Positions 9,187 to 17,580 are shown, numbered from the stretch's first letter. The stretch: 64,000 nt of DNA from Actinomadura sp. NBRC 104412 (GCF_030269515.1 NZ_BSTM01000012.1:159916-223915); one strand, 5' to 3'. Notes: generated by a model from the letters alone, not told the origin. Numbers and translations are program-made.

Positions 9187-9398
9187 GTCACGTCGATCCT
9201 CTCGGCCGGGACGCCGGTGGCGTCCCGCAGGATCCGCTGGAGCACCGGCTCGGGGACGATGCAGTCGGCGCAGCTCCCCGGGTCGGAGGTGATGACGACC
9301 CGCAGCCGGTCGCCGGACTCCTCGGCCCGCAGGTGGAAGCCGTCCGCCTCCAGGGTCGTGCGGATGGCGCGCAGGCTTTCGTCGAGTTCGATGGGCAC
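9168..9398 (-). CDS. Small conserved-looking protein with a CxxC motif
   Basis: 76 residues from GTG 9396-9398, chosen because GGAGG lies six to seven bases upstream; an ATG farther upstream lacks a ribosome site. The protein starts VPIELDESLRAIRTTLEADG and has DPGSCADCIVPEPVLQRIL with a CADC pair, followed by a short helix and VTYP strand. The layout resembles small NifU-C-like or thiol proteins but I cannot assign a family. Its 3' end overlaps the end of the MFS gene by 19 bases on the opposite strand. Confidence 0.6.
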   Translation of the reverse strand: MPIELDESLRAIRTTLEADGFHLRAEESGDRLRVVITSDPGSCADCIVPEPVLQRILRDATGVPAERIDVTYPADA

Positions 9399-9485
9399 CG
9401 GTGGCCTCCAGAGCGCTCGGTCGTCCCTCCAAACATGCAACATCGAGCCTGACGACCGCAAGATGCTCTGCCGTTATTTTTGCCC

Positions 9486-10388
9486 TCAGATCCGGGCCAG
9501 GTCGGCGAGGGTGTGGTGCATGGCCAGCCGCGCGGGCTCCGGGTCCTCGGCCGCGATGATCTGCCGTACGCGGAACTCCGCCAGCGGGCCGAGCGCGTCG
9601 TACACCGCGCCGAACACGCGCCGCGCGGACGCCCGCGGCCACCGGCCCGGCAGCAGTTCGGCGGGCAGCCCGGGGTCGCCGTTCATCAGCTCGCGCCAGT
9701 CCAGGATGAGCTCGGTACGGGCGCGCAGCGCGTCGATCGGGCTCACCGCGCCCCCGGCCGCGCGCTCCCGCCACACCTCCCAGTCGGCGATGAACCGCTC
9801 ATACGCACTGCGCAGCGCGACCAGATCCCAGGCGCGGATCGGGTCGCCGCCCGCCGGGCTCGCCTCGCCGAGCGTCCCGGAGAACAGGGTCGCCGACTCG
9901 ACGCCCAGCTCGGCCAGGACCTCCCTGACCTCCTCGTCGCGGGCGTACGGGGACACCCACAGGCCGTCGTACAGCGGCGCGTACCCCAGCCATCGCAACT
10001 GCTCGCGCAGCGCGTGCCGTGCCGCGCGGCGGTTCTCGGGGACGGAGAAGGCCACCAGCGCCCAGCGTCCGTCCCAGGACCCGGCCTCGCCGGACGGGTC
10101 GGCGCCGAACGCGGCGAGGCGCCGGCCGCCCTCGGCGAAGCGCGCGCCCGACAGCGGGGTCAGCGCGTAGTACGTGCGGCGACCGCGCTTCTCCACCCGC
10201 AGAAGGCCACGCCGTGCCTGCCGGTTGAGCGCGGCGCGGGCGCCGACCTCGGTCACGCCGAACTCGCCGAGCAGCGCGACCAGCGCGGCGGACGGCAGCG
10301 CCTCGGCGCGCTCGAACCAGTAGTCCCCGAGCAGCATCATCAGGAGCCGCTGCGGGCCGCGCGCCCTGGCGGCCATGCCCGTCGTCAC
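9486..10388 (-). CDS. PaaX-family transcriptional regulator
   Basis: 300 residues from GTG 10386-10388. The N-terminal winged-helix reads RLLMMLLGDYW, then LPSAALVALLGEFGVTEVGA and ALNRQARRGLLRVEKRGRRTYYALTP (read in parts), followed by the PaaX central domain (WDGRWALVAFSVPE, RHALREQLRWLGYAPLYDGLWVSPY in parts) and a C-terminal domain with ILDWRELMNGDPGLPAELLP. PaaX proteins are repressors of phenylacetyl-CoA and other aromatic catabolic genes. No paa genes are nearby, so its regulon is elsewhere or different. The GTG is seven bases after a TACGCT box, so the transcript is probably leaderless; an ATG four codons later is the alternative start. Confidence 0.88.
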   Translation of the reverse strand: MTTGMAARARGPQRLLMMLLGDYWFERAEALPSAALVALLGEFGVTEVGARAALNRQARRGLLRVEKRGRRTYYALTPLSGARFAEGGRRLAAFGADPSGEAGSWDGRWALVAFSVPENRRAARHALREQLRWLGYAPLYDGLWVSPYARDEEVREVLAELGVESATLFSGTLGEASPAGGDPIRAWDLVALRSAYERFIADWEVWRERAAGGAVSPIDALRARTELILDWRELMNGDPGLPAELLPGRWPRASARRVFGAVYDALGPLAEFRVRQIIAAEDPEPARLAMHHTLADLARI

Positions 10389-10395
10389 GCTGCGG

Positions 10396-10401
10396 AGCGT
10401 A
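10396..10401 (-). promoter_or_regulatory. -10 box (TACGCT) for a leaderless PaaX transcript
   Basis: On the minus strand TACGCT fits the TANNNT actinobacterial -10 and ends seven bases before the GTG at 10388. No purine-rich ribosome site exists in between. Confidence 0.5.
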
Positions 10402-10508
10402 TCAGCGAAGGGGAACGAATCCCCTGACACTCGTCACCACGTTGCCGCCCATCCCGGCGCGGCCGGTGCGGCGGAACGGCGGGACGATCGGGAGCGCCGC
10501 CTCGCCCG

Positions 10509-11456
10509 TCAGGGGGCGCTCTCCGGCGCTCCGCCGAGGGCGCCGGTGACCATCCGGGTGACCCGCTCCACGGTCTCGACCCCGGCGCCCATCGACGGAT
10601 GCCGGTCGGACAGGACGGCGATCAGGTAGTCGTGGCGGGCGTCCCGTACCCGGCCGACGCTGTTGACCGTCCAGGCGCCGCCATCCGCCTTGCGGGGCAG
10701 CCAGCCGTTCTTCAGCGCGACCTCGGCGCCCTTCCCCGCGCACGCGCTCACCCCCCACGCCTGCTCCGGCGCCACGTCCGCCATCAGGCCCAGAAGGTGG
10801 CGGCGGTACGCCGCGCCGAGCGGTCCGCGCGGGCTCGCGAGCGCCGCCAGCAGCCTGACCTGGTCGGCGGCGCTGGTCGTGGTCACGCCCCAGGCGCCGC
10901 CCGGTCCGGGTTCGGTGTCGCGCAGGCCGAGCCTCCTGTTCGCCGCGCGCAGCCCCTCGGCCCCGCCGATCAGGGACCACAGCGCGTCCGTCGCGTCGTT
11001 GTCGCTCACCTTGATCGCCTGCGCGGCGAGCGCCTTCTCGGTGGACGTGAGCGCGCGGTCGTCCCGCTGCGCCCGGAGCATCAGCGCGGCCACGACATCG
11101 ACCTTGACGACGCTGGCCGTGGCGGGCCGGTGCCGCCCGCCGTAGGAGAAGGACCGGCCGGTGGTCAGATCCTTGATCGCGACCGAGAGCCGCCCGGGGC
11201 GCCCGTTCAGGTAGCGCTCCAGCGCTCGGGACAGCTCCGCGCGGTCCGCCTTCGTCAGCACGGACGCCCGCGGTGGCGTGGACGGCGTGGGGGAGTGCGA
11301 GGGCATCATCGGCACCGGATCGAGCGGAGGATCGGCGGGAGCGAGGACGAGACGATTATCCGGCAGCGGGGCCACCGAGGACGCCACCACCACCAGGAGG
11401 CAGCCCAGCAGCGTGAGCGCGGCGGTCACCCGCGACGATCTGTGCGATCCGGTCAT
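10509..11456 (-). CDS. Secreted class A beta-lactamase-like serine hydrolase
   Basis: 315 residues from ATG 11454-11456, preceded by AAGGA at 8-base spacing. An N-terminal hydrophobic segment (VTAALTLLGCLLVVVASSVA) is a signal peptide or anchor. Active-site motifs are SVVK at about residues 115-118 (SxxK), SDNDA (SDN) and KNGW (in place of KTG). These fit the class A beta-lactamase fold, but the divergent third motif and small active-site region resemble Streptomyces cell-wall or tabtoxinase-type hydrolases more than known resistance enzymes. A Pro/Ser-rich linker precedes the domain. Substrate is uncertain: beta-lactam or a peptidoglycan-related amide. Confidence 0.82.
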   Translation of the reverse strand: MTGSHRSSRVTAALTLLGCLLVVVASSVAPLPDNRLVLAPADPPLDPVPMMPSHSPTPSTPPRASVLTKADRAELSRALERYLNGRPGRLSVAIKDLTTGRSFSYGGRHRPATASVVKVDVVAALMLRAQRDDRALTSTEKALAAQAIKVSDNDATDALWSLIGGAEGLRAANRRLGLRDTEPGPGGAWGVTTTSAADQVRLLAALASPRGPLGAAYRRHLLGLMADVAPEQAWGVSACAGKGAEVALKNGWLPRKADGGAWTVNSVGRVRDARHDYLIAVLSDRHPSMGAGVETVERVTRMVTGALGGAPESAP

Positions 11457-11571
11457 GGCGGGCATCCTTGCCATGCCGCCGTTACCCCGGTGTTAACACC
11501 CGAGCCCGTCGGGGACACCGCTGCGCCGAGGACCTGCCGAACCGCTGCGTCAAGGGCCCGTTCCCCGGACC

Positions 11572-11604
11572 ATACACACTCGGAGCGGGTTCAGTGTGTA
11601 TCCT
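11572..11604 (+). promoter_or_regulatory. Palindromic operator and leaderless promoter of the toxin-antitoxin operon
   Basis: ATACACACT at 11572-11580 and AGTGTGTAT at 11593-11601 are perfect inverted arms around a 12-base spacer. The right arm runs into TATCCT (11599-11604), a good -10 box ending seven bases before the ATG at 11612. A dimeric antitoxin bound here would cover the promoter, the usual autoregulation of such pairs. Confidence 0.75.
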
Positions 11605-11611
11605 TGCGCCC

Positions 11612-11839
11612 ATGGCACGTCTGAACATCACGTTGCCCGACGAGCTCGCCGCCCGCCTCCAGGGCCTGGCCGAGGAGAAGAAGATCGCCTCGGTGTCGGG
11701 GTTCCTGGCCGAGAGCGCCCGGCTGAAGCTGGCCTACCTGGAGGACGCGGTCGCCGTCGACGACCTCTTCGGCCCGCCGGGTCCCGACGAGCAGGCCCTG
11801 GTCGACCGGCTGGTCGACCGCGGCCGCGACGTGGCGTGA
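11612..11839 (+). CDS. Antitoxin, ribbon-helix-helix type (VapB-like)
   Basis: 75 residues. The start MARLNITLPDELAARLQGLA has the beta-strand plus helix of ribbon-helix-helix DNA-binding proteins (RLNITLPDEL strand), and the C-terminal part is acidic (LEDAVAVDDLFGPPGPDEQ), suited to toxin binding. The ATG lies seven bases after a TATCCT -10 box and lacks a ribosome site, so it is likely leaderless. It overlaps the next gene as GTGA. Gene order, size and operator all point to an antitoxin. Confidence 0.8.
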   Translation: MARLNITLPDELAARLQGLAEEKKIASVSGFLAESARLKLAYLEDAVAVDDLFGPPGPDEQALVDRLVDRGRDVA

Positions 11840-12225
11840 TCACCGGGCACGTCTTCGACGCGACGGCCCTGCTCGATCTGGCCACCGGCAAGACCATCTA
11901 CCTGCGTGCCCGGCTGCGTGCCTCCATCGCCCAGCACGCGACGATCGTGCTGCCCGCCGCCGCCCTGGCCCGTGCGTGGCAGCTCGTCCCCGACCACGGC
12001 CGCTCGGTCCTGGAACGGCTTCCCCGCCTCCAGGTCGTCCATGTGGACGACCTCGACGAGGTCATTGCCCAGCAGACGGGGCTGCTCGCGGCCATCGCGA
12101 GCGACCTGCCCGCGGACGCGGCACAGGCCGCCTGGTCCGCGCGGTGGCGCCGCTGGCCGCTGCTCACCGCCACACCCGAGGCGTACTCGTCCATCCCCGG
12201 CGTCCAGGTGGAGCCCATCCCGTAG
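11836..12225 (+). CDS. PIN-like toxin (VapC-type)
   Basis: 129 residues from GTG 11836-11838, overlapping the antitoxin stop. VFDATALLDLATGKTIYLRA gives the first PIN-domain aspartate after a hydrophobic strand, followed by LPAAALARAWQLV (the acidic second position is not obvious) and the late sequence LTATPEAYSSIPGVQVEPI, where canonical VapC has LTAD or TxD. The C-terminal catalytic acidic residues look partly replaced, so activity is uncertain. Known PIN toxins cleave RNA with Mg2+. Paired size and context make a toxin role more likely than any other. Confidence 0.7.
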   Translation: MITGHVFDATALLDLATGKTIYLRARLRASIAQHATIVLPAAALARAWQLVPDHGRSVLERLPRLQVVHVDDLDEVIAQQTGLLAAIASDLPADAAQAAWSARWRRWPLLTATPEAYSSIPGVQVEPIP

Positions 12226-12240
12226 GCCGGGGACGGACGG

Positions 12241-12274
12241 GTCAGCAGCTCATCGTCGTCAGCAGCTCATCGTC
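12241..12274. repeat. 17-bp perfect tandem duplication over a stop codon
   Basis: GTCAGCAGCTCATCGTC occurs twice head to tail (12241-12257 and 12258-12274). On the minus strand each copy carries ATGAGCTGCTGA, so the stop of the D,D-peptidase gene has been duplicated just downstream of itself. The second copy is redundant. Confidence 0.9.
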
Positions 12275-13833
12275 CAGGAGCATTCGAGGTTCTGCGCGCC
12301 GGCGGGCACCCGCCGGGCGATGACGGTCCGGTCGGACGCGGGCCCGCCGGCCAGCCGGATCGCGATCCGGTCCTCGATGTCCTTGGGCGCCCCGCCCTGG
12401 TAGCCGTTGAAGACCACCGAGAAGACCAACCGCCGTCCTGAGGGGTCCCGCACGTAGCCGGACAGCGCCGTCGCGCCGGTCAGCGTGCCGGTCTTGGCGT
12501 GCACGTTACCGGCCGCCGGCGTCCCGGCCATCCGGCTCGCCAGCGTCCCGCCGACCATCGGGTCGGGGTCGCCCGCCACCGGCAGCGCGTGGTACCAGGC
12601 GGGGAACCAGCTCTTGGACTGCGCCTTCCTCAGCACCGTGGCCAGGTCGAGCGGGGTGGTCCGGTTGGAGCGGGCCAGGCCCGAGCCGTCGGTCATGTCC
12701 AGCCGCGAGGCGGGCACGCCCTGGGCCGCCAGGTACTTCTCGATCACGGGTAGCCCCGCGTCCCAGCTTCCCTCGCCGCGCTTCTCGCGGCCGATCGCCT
12801 TCACCAGGATCTCGGCCATCATGTTGTTGCTGAGCTTGAGGAACGGCGTCATGAGCCGGGACAGCGGCATGGATGAGCGGGACGCGAGCCGCTGCGCGCC
12901 GCGGGGCGTGCGGCCGGGCGAGGTCGTCCCGTCGACCCGGACGCCGCGCGCCTCCAGCGCCTTGCGGAACACGTCCGCCGCGTACAGGGCGGGCTCCTCG
13001 ACCGTGCGCAGCGCCTCGACGGCCGCGCCGCCGGACGGGTGGGAGCCGGTGATCACGAGGGTGTTCGCCCCGGCGGGCCGGTCGATCCGCAGGGTGGACG
13101 GACTGCCCGTGGCGCCGGTGACCGCGCGGTTGTCGATCTTGACGACATCGGTCGCGGGGGTGAGCGCGACCCGGACCGGCGCGCCCTGCTCGCCCGGCGT
13201 CACCGTCACCTTGACGGTCCCGGAGTTGAACTCGTCGTCGGGCGAGATCGTCAGCGCGGAGATCTGGGCGGCGTAGGCGAAGGGGAAGTCGGTGGGGTCC
13301 CAGTCGGGGGAGGTCCGCTGGGCGTCGAACCAGGTGTCGTCGGCGATCAGGTCGCCGGTCACCCGGGTGATCCCCCGCTCGGCGACCCGCGCGGCCAGCC
13401 GGTCGTACTCGGCGGCCCGCATCGTGGCGTCGCCGGTGCCCCGCAGGTACAGGTCGCCGTGGACGGTGGAGCCGCGGACGTTCCGCGCGTACACGCCGGT
13501 GTGGAACCGGTAGCCGGGCCCGAGGAGCGCGAGCGCCGCCACCGAGGTGTGGATCTTGTTGTTGGACGCGGGCATCAACCCGGACGCGGGGGCGCGGGAG
13601 TACGCCACCTCGCCCGTCCTGGCATCGCTGACCAGCACCCCGACCGCGGCCCCGGCGAGCCGTTCGTCGGCCAGGATCGCATCCAGATCGGCCTTCAGAT
13701 CGGTCGCCCGGACGACGCCGGGCGCGGACCGTGTTGGGACGGCGTGTGCCGCGGGCACCGCCGTCGCCACCGTGAGGGCGCTACTTCCCAGTAGCGCCGC
13801 CAGCACACCACCCAGTGAACGACGCGTGATCAT
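12259..13833 (-). CDS. dacB: D-alanyl-D-alanine carboxypeptidase/endopeptidase, PBP4 (DacB) type
   Basis: 524 residues, ATG at 13831-13833, with a twin-Arg-like charged start and a signal peptide ending about AHA (residue 31). Serine-peptidase S13 motifs are present: SNNK at about 90-93 (catalytic Ser and Lys), LSNNMMAEIL (SxN) and AKTGTLTGA (KTG). The domain inserted between SxxK and SxN is typical of PBP4. The enzyme trims or cleaves peptidoglycan peptides outside the cell. The C-terminus ends in an unusual CSWTMSC with two cysteines, next to a 17-bp duplication of the stop region. It is a single gene, convergent with the toxin-antitoxin pair. Confidence 0.92.
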   Translation of the reverse strand: MITRRSLGGVLAALLGSSALTVATAVPAAHAVPTRSAPGVVRATDLKADLDAILADERLAGAAVGVLVSDARTGEVAYSRAPASGLMPASNNKIHTSVAALALLGPGYRFHTGVYARNVRGSTVHGDLYLRGTGDATMRAAEYDRLAARVAERGITRVTGDLIADDTWFDAQRTSPDWDPTDFPFAYAAQISALTISPDDEFNSGTVKVTVTPGEQGAPVRVALTPATDVVKIDNRAVTGATGSPSTLRIDRPAGANTLVITGSHPSGGAAVEALRTVEEPALYAADVFRKALEARGVRVDGTTSPGRTPRGAQRLASRSSMPLSRLMTPFLKLSNNMMAEILVKAIGREKRGEGSWDAGLPVIEKYLAAQGVPASRLDMTDGSGLARSNRTTPLDLATVLRKAQSKSWFPAWYHALPVAGDPDPMVGGTLASRMAGTPAAGNVHAKTGTLTGATALSGYVRDPSGRRLVFSVVFNGYQGGAPKDIEDRIAIRLAGGPASDRTVIARRVPAGAQNLECSWTMSC

Positions 13834-13914
13834 GCCGCCGACACTAGGGGCGCGAGCCTCTCCGCGCCCGCCGTTCGACGGATGTCGTATACCGCGCGGG
13901 GCACCGCGCGACGG

Positions 13915-15171
13915 CTAGGTGGACGCGGCCGTCGCGTGGCTGGGTGAGCGCGGCGGTTCCGCCGGGGGTTCGTCCGGCTCGGGTGCGCGCCGCTCGGGCA
14001 GCACGTAGACGAACAGCGCGATCACGACGAACGAGGAGAACGCCCACCACACGTGCGTGTCGCGCCAGGCGAACTCGTCCAGGCGGGACATGTAGAGATA
14101 GCCGAACGCCGCCCACAGGCCGCTGACGGTGATGACGGGCAAGGTGCCGCGCCGCGACAGCATCAGCAGGTAGGGGATCGGCCAGAGCAGGTACTGGGTA
14201 CCGAACCGGTAGGTCACGATGAGAAAGACCAGCAGCAACGCGAGGGTCAGCCTGATCGGGCCCGCCTTGCGCCACCACCACGCGGCGGCCAGCAGCCCCA
14301 GCACCAGCACCGGCATGCCGATGCTCCCGAACCCGGGCTCCACCGCCTGGCGCCCTCCGGTCACCAGCGCGGTCCACCCCCAGTCGCCGATCACCGCACG
14401 CGCCGACAGCGACTTGGCCACCGACTCGGGCAGCTCGCGCACCGGGGTGCCAAGCAACGGCACGCTGCTGACCAGGAACGCGAGCGGGACGAACGCCGTC
14501 CAGCCGAGCACGCCCAGCCGGGCCCGCCACCCGCGCGTGGTCATCAGCACGCCGGGCAGCAGCAGCGCCGCCCAGTTCGCCGTGGTCACCGACAGCCCGA
14601 TGAGCAGGCCCGTCAGAGAAACGCGGCCGTTGCGGGCGGCCGGCAGGGCGGCGATCCCCAGCGCCAGCGTGATCGGCGGGAACTGGCCGTGCAGCGCGGA
14701 CACCATCAGGACGGGAGGCGCGCACGCGTACTGGAAGGCGTGCCTGGCGCCGCGCCCCGGATCGCCTTCCCGGCCCTCGGTGAGCTTCGCGACAAGGGGG
14801 ATCAGGGCCAGGTCGGCCAGGACGGGGACCACCCGTCCCATCACCGTCCAGGGAATTCCCAGGAAATTCCCAAGCTCCCGCATCCCGGCGAGGAGATAGG
14901 CCAGCATCGGCAGGAAGTGCCAGCCGCCTTCTCGCAGGTAGACCAGGGGATCGCGGCCGTCGAGAACGGTGTCGGCGGTGGACTTGAAGTCCTCGGCCAT
15001 GTCCCAGGGCTGCCAGGGGTCCTGGACGGCGACGACCATGACCACCACCCGCAGCACCGCACCCGTTCCCAGCGCGACCACCAGCGGCGGCGCCCACCCC
15101 CCGCGGTGCGCGAGCAGGGCGAGAATAAGGCCCGCTACCAGGGGCAAGCCCATCACCAGAACATGGATCAC
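13915..15171 (-). CDS. GT-C membrane glycosyltransferase (GT87/DUF2029-like)
   Basis: 418 residues from GTG 15169-15171, selected because GGAGGGAGGA lies six bases upstream; an earlier ATG pair has none. About ten transmembrane segments; the first luminal loop reads DPWQPWDMAEDFKSTADTVL with acidic residues where GT-C enzymes carry their catalytic Asp or Glu, followed by DPLVYLREGGWHFLPML. Later it reads YRFGTQYLLWPIPYLLML. GT87 and related enzymes use polyprenyl-phosphate sugars as donors on the outer membrane face. It is divergent from an epimerase and a DPM1-like GT2 that could make such a donor, so I read the locus as one pathway. Family assignment is moderate. Confidence 0.7.
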   Translation of the reverse strand: MIHVLVMGLPLVAGLILALLAHRGGWAPPLVVALGTGAVLRVVVMVVAVQDPWQPWDMAEDFKSTADTVLDGRDPLVYLREGGWHFLPMLAYLLAGMRELGNFLGIPWTVMGRVVPVLADLALIPLVAKLTEGREGDPGRGARHAFQYACAPPVLMVSALHGQFPPITLALGIAALPAARNGRVSLTGLLIGLSVTTANWAALLLPGVLMTTRGWRARLGVLGWTAFVPLAFLVSSVPLLGTPVRELPESVAKSLSARAVIGDWGWTALVTGGRQAVEPGFGSIGMPVLVLGLLAAAWWWRKAGPIRLTLALLLVFLIVTYRFGTQYLLWPIPYLLMLSRRGTLPVITVSGLWAAFGYLYMSRLDEFAWRDTHVWWAFSSFVVIALFVYVLPERRAPEPDEPPAEPPRSPSHATAAST

Positions 15172-15299
15172 AGGTCGTCCTCCCTCCGCGGTCATCATGC
15201 CAACGCGGGCGTCGATCGTCGATTCGCGTCTTTGGCACGCGAGACGGTCCGTTAGGGTCGGCGGTCGTAAGGGTCCACGAGTGCAGCGGGTGAACGCCG

Positions 15300-16268
15300 A
15301 TGACAGATGTGTCCATTGCCCCTTTGCCGGAACAGCGTGACGGCGGGGAGGGCACCGGTCTCGACGGCGCGCGGGTGCTGGTCACCGGGGGATCGGGCTT
15401 CATCGGAAGCCGCCTGGTGGACGCCCTGCTGGCCGCCGGGTCCGAGGTGGTGGTCGTGGACAGGAACCCGCATCCCGATCCCGCCGTGCGCTCGGTGGTG
15501 GGCGACCTGTGCGACCCGGACGTGCGCCGCGCCGCCGTCACCGGGGACCTGGACGGGATCGTGCACCTGGCCGCGGTCACCTCGGTGCTGCGCTCGGTCG
15601 AGGACCCGGCCGGCGTCTACCGGTTGAACGTGGACGCCACGGCCGCCCTGCTGGAGCTGGCCCGCGAGTCCGGCGTCCCCCGCGTGGTGTTCGCCTCGAC
15701 CAACGCGGTGACCGGCGACGTCGGCAGCACCCCGATCAGCGAGGACCTGCCGTTGCGCCCGCTCACCCCGTACGGCGCGACGAAGGCGGCCGTGGAGATG
15801 CTGCTGAGCGCGTACTCCGGCGTCTACGGCATGCGGACCTGCGCGCTGCGCTTCGCCAACGTCTACGGCCCGGGGATGAGGCACAAGGACAGCTTCGTGC
15901 CGCGCCTGATGCGGGCCGCCGCGTCCGGCACGGGCGTCCAGATCTACGGGGACGGCGAGCAACTGCGCGACTACGTCCACGTGGACGACGTGGTGCAGGG
16001 CGTGCTGCTGGCCTGGCGCACCGGGCACATCGGCCCGCTCGTCATCGGCTCCGGGCTGTCCACCAGCGTCAACGACCTGATCGAGGCCGCCCGGGAGGTC
16101 ACCGGCGCGCCGATCCCCGCCGAGCACGTCCCGGCGAAGGCGGGCGAGATGCCCGCAGTGGTGCTGGACATCACCAAGGCCCGCTCCCTGGGCTACGAGC
16201 CGAGCCACGACCTGGTGTCCGGCATGAAGACGGTCTGGCCTGACTTCGCACCCGTGGAGGTCGGATGA
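15300..16268 (+). CDS. NAD-dependent sugar epimerase/dehydratase (extended SDR)
   Basis: 322 residues. After a 20-residue N-terminal tail, VLVTGGSGFIGSRLVDALL supplies the GxxGxxG NAD-binding loop. VHLAAVTSV, FASTNAVTGD, the catalytic YGATK (YxxxK) and RFANVYGPGM follow in the standard order of GalE-type SDR enzymes, then DYVHVDDVV. It should convert a nucleotide-activated sugar in the cytoplasm, most likely as a 4-epimerase. It overlaps the GT2 gene downstream (ATGA), implying a shared product. The exact substrate cannot be read from sequence alone. Confidence 0.9.
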   Translation: MTDVSIAPLPEQRDGGEGTGLDGARVLVTGGSGFIGSRLVDALLAAGSEVVVVDRNPHPDPAVRSVVGDLCDPDVRRAAVTGDLDGIVHLAAVTSVLRSVEDPAGVYRLNVDATAALLELARESGVPRVVFASTNAVTGDVGSTPISEDLPLRPLTPYGATKAAVEMLLSAYSGVYGMRTCALRFANVYGPGMRHKDSFVPRLMRAAASGTGVQIYGDGEQLRDYVHVDDVVQGVLLAWRTGHIGPLVIGSGLSTSVNDLIEAAREVTGAPIPAEHVPAKAGEMPAVVLDITKARSLGYEPSHDLVSGMKTVWPDFAPVEVG

Positions 16269-17119
16269 GCGAGGCGATCGATCCCCAGGCGGAGGCGCCC
16301 GGCGACGTCGACGAGGCGGCGCTGGCCGCCTTCACCGCCGAGTACGGGACCCGGCTGCCCCCGGTGGCGATCGTCATCGCCGCCTACAACGAGGAACGCG
16401 GCATCGGCGCCGTCGTCGACTCCATCCCGGAGACGATCTCGGGCCATGAGGCCGCCGTGATCGTGGTGGTGGACGGCTCGACCGACGGCACCGCCGCGAT
16501 GGCCCGCAAGTACGGCGCGCTGGTATGCGACGTCCCGGTGAACCGCGGCCAGGGCGCCGCGCTGCGGCTGGGCTACCGCATCGCCCGCGAGGGCGGCGCC
16601 GAGTACATCGTGACCACCGACGCCGACGGGCAGTACGACTCGGCACAGATCCCGGTGGTGCTGGAGCCGGTGCTGCGCGGCGAGGCCGACTTCGTCACCG
16701 GCTCCCGCCGGCTGGGCCGGCAGGAGACCTACGACCGGGTCCGCCGCCTCGGCGTCCACGTGTTCGCCTGGCTGGTGAGCCGGCTGACGGGGCAGCGCAT
16801 CACCGACACCACGTTCGGGATGCGCGCCATGCGCGCCGAGGTGACCGCCGCGGTCACGCTGGAGCAGCCGCAGTACCAGGCGTCCGAGCTGCTGATCGGC
16901 GTGATCTCCAGGGGCTACCGGGTGCGGGAGGTGCCGGCGACGATGCGCCGCCGCGCCGCCGGGACCACCAAGAAGGGCGGCAACCTGGTCTACGGCTACC
17001 GGTTCTCGCGGGTGGTCGTGGGGACCTGGTGGCGGGAGCGCCGCGCTAAGAGGCGCGCCACGTCCCGCCGGGGGTCGCCGGGCTCGGTGCCGTCGCCCGA
17101 GCCCGCGAAGACGAAGTAG
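16265..17119 (+). CDS. Family 2 glycosyltransferase, dolichyl/polyprenyl-phosphate sugar synthase type
   Basis: 284 residues; ATG overlaps the epimerase stop. The GT-A start VAIVIAAYNEERGIGAVVDS is followed by VVVDGSTDGTA (with an unusual VDGSTDG instead of DDGSxDx), VNRGQGAALRLGYRIA, TTDADGQYD (the DxD-type metal site), TGSRRLG and TTFGMRAM. This set matches DPM1-like enzymes, which transfer a sugar from a nucleotide donor to polyprenyl phosphate. The C-terminus is a basic, disordered tail that overlaps the end of the convergent GtrA gene by 124 bases. Confidence 0.88.
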   Translation: MSEAIDPQAEAPGDVDEAALAAFTAEYGTRLPPVAIVIAAYNEERGIGAVVDSIPETISGHEAAVIVVVDGSTDGTAAMARKYGALVCDVPVNRGQGAALRLGYRIAREGGAEYIVTTDADGQYDSAQIPVVLEPVLRGEADFVTGSRRLGRQETYDRVRRLGVHVFAWLVSRLTGQRITDTTFGMRAMRAEVTAAVTLEQPQYQASELLIGVISRGYRVREVPATMRRRAAGTTKKGGNLVYGYRFSRVVVGTWWRERRAKRRATSRRGSPGSVPSPEPAKTK

Positions 17120-17580
17120 TGGAAAACCATGAACTTCACCACGAACAGCATCCCGTAGACGGCCAGGAACACCGCCCCGACGAACGCCACCCGCAGCATC
17201 CCGTGCTCCAGCGGCTCGAACAGCCGGGGGCCCACCCGGTGGGCCAGGCCGGTCGCCCACGCCGACAGCGCCATGGTGGCCACTGAGATCGCCCAGAAGG
17301 ACAGCAGCTCGCGGGGCAGCCTCCGGCGGCCCCGCCGTCCCCAGGCCCACCGGCGGCTGAGCGAGTAGTTCACGGCCGCCCCCACCATCCACGCGGCGAT
17401 GGACGCGGCCTCCGGGCCCAGCAGCGCCAGGCCGTAGGTGAGCAGCAGCGTGGCCTCGGTGGCCACGCCCGCGATGATCGACCCGATCGTGTACCGGGTG
17501 AAGATCAGCCGCAGCGGTCGCCCCCCGCCCGCGTCCGCGGGCCGGGGGGCGGTCGTCTGTTCCGACGCGGTGGCGGTCAT
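16996..17580 (-). CDS. GtrA-family membrane protein
   Basis: 194 residues from ATG 17578-17580, overlapping the methyltransferase stop (ATGA). Four hydrophobic segments with the GtrA pattern: FTRYTIGSIIAGVATEATLL, then AAWMVGAAVNYSLSRRWAWG (conserved NYxxxRxWxF-like element), LLSFWAISVATMALSAWATG and VFLAVYGMLFVVKFMVFHYF. GtrA proteins are thought to flip polyprenyl-phosphate sugars across the membrane. It pairs logically with the DPM1-like GT2 opposite it. The 34-residue hydrophilic tail lies within the 124-base antisense overlap with that gene. Confidence 0.85.
   Translation of the reverse strand: MTATASEQTTAPRPADAGGGRPLRLIFTRYTIGSIIAGVATEATLLLTYGLALLGPEAASIAAWMVGAAVNYSLSRRWAWGRRGRRRLPRELLSFWAISVATMALSAWATGLAHRVGPRLFEPLEHGMLRVAFVGAVFLAVYGMLFVVKFMVFHYFVFAGSGDGTEPGDPRRDVARLLARRSRHQVPTTTRENR

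Noticed and set aside
15232..15258. Promoter TTGGCA/TAGGGT for the epimerase gene
   Set aside because: Spacing is only 15 bases, so the pair is too weak to list as a feature.
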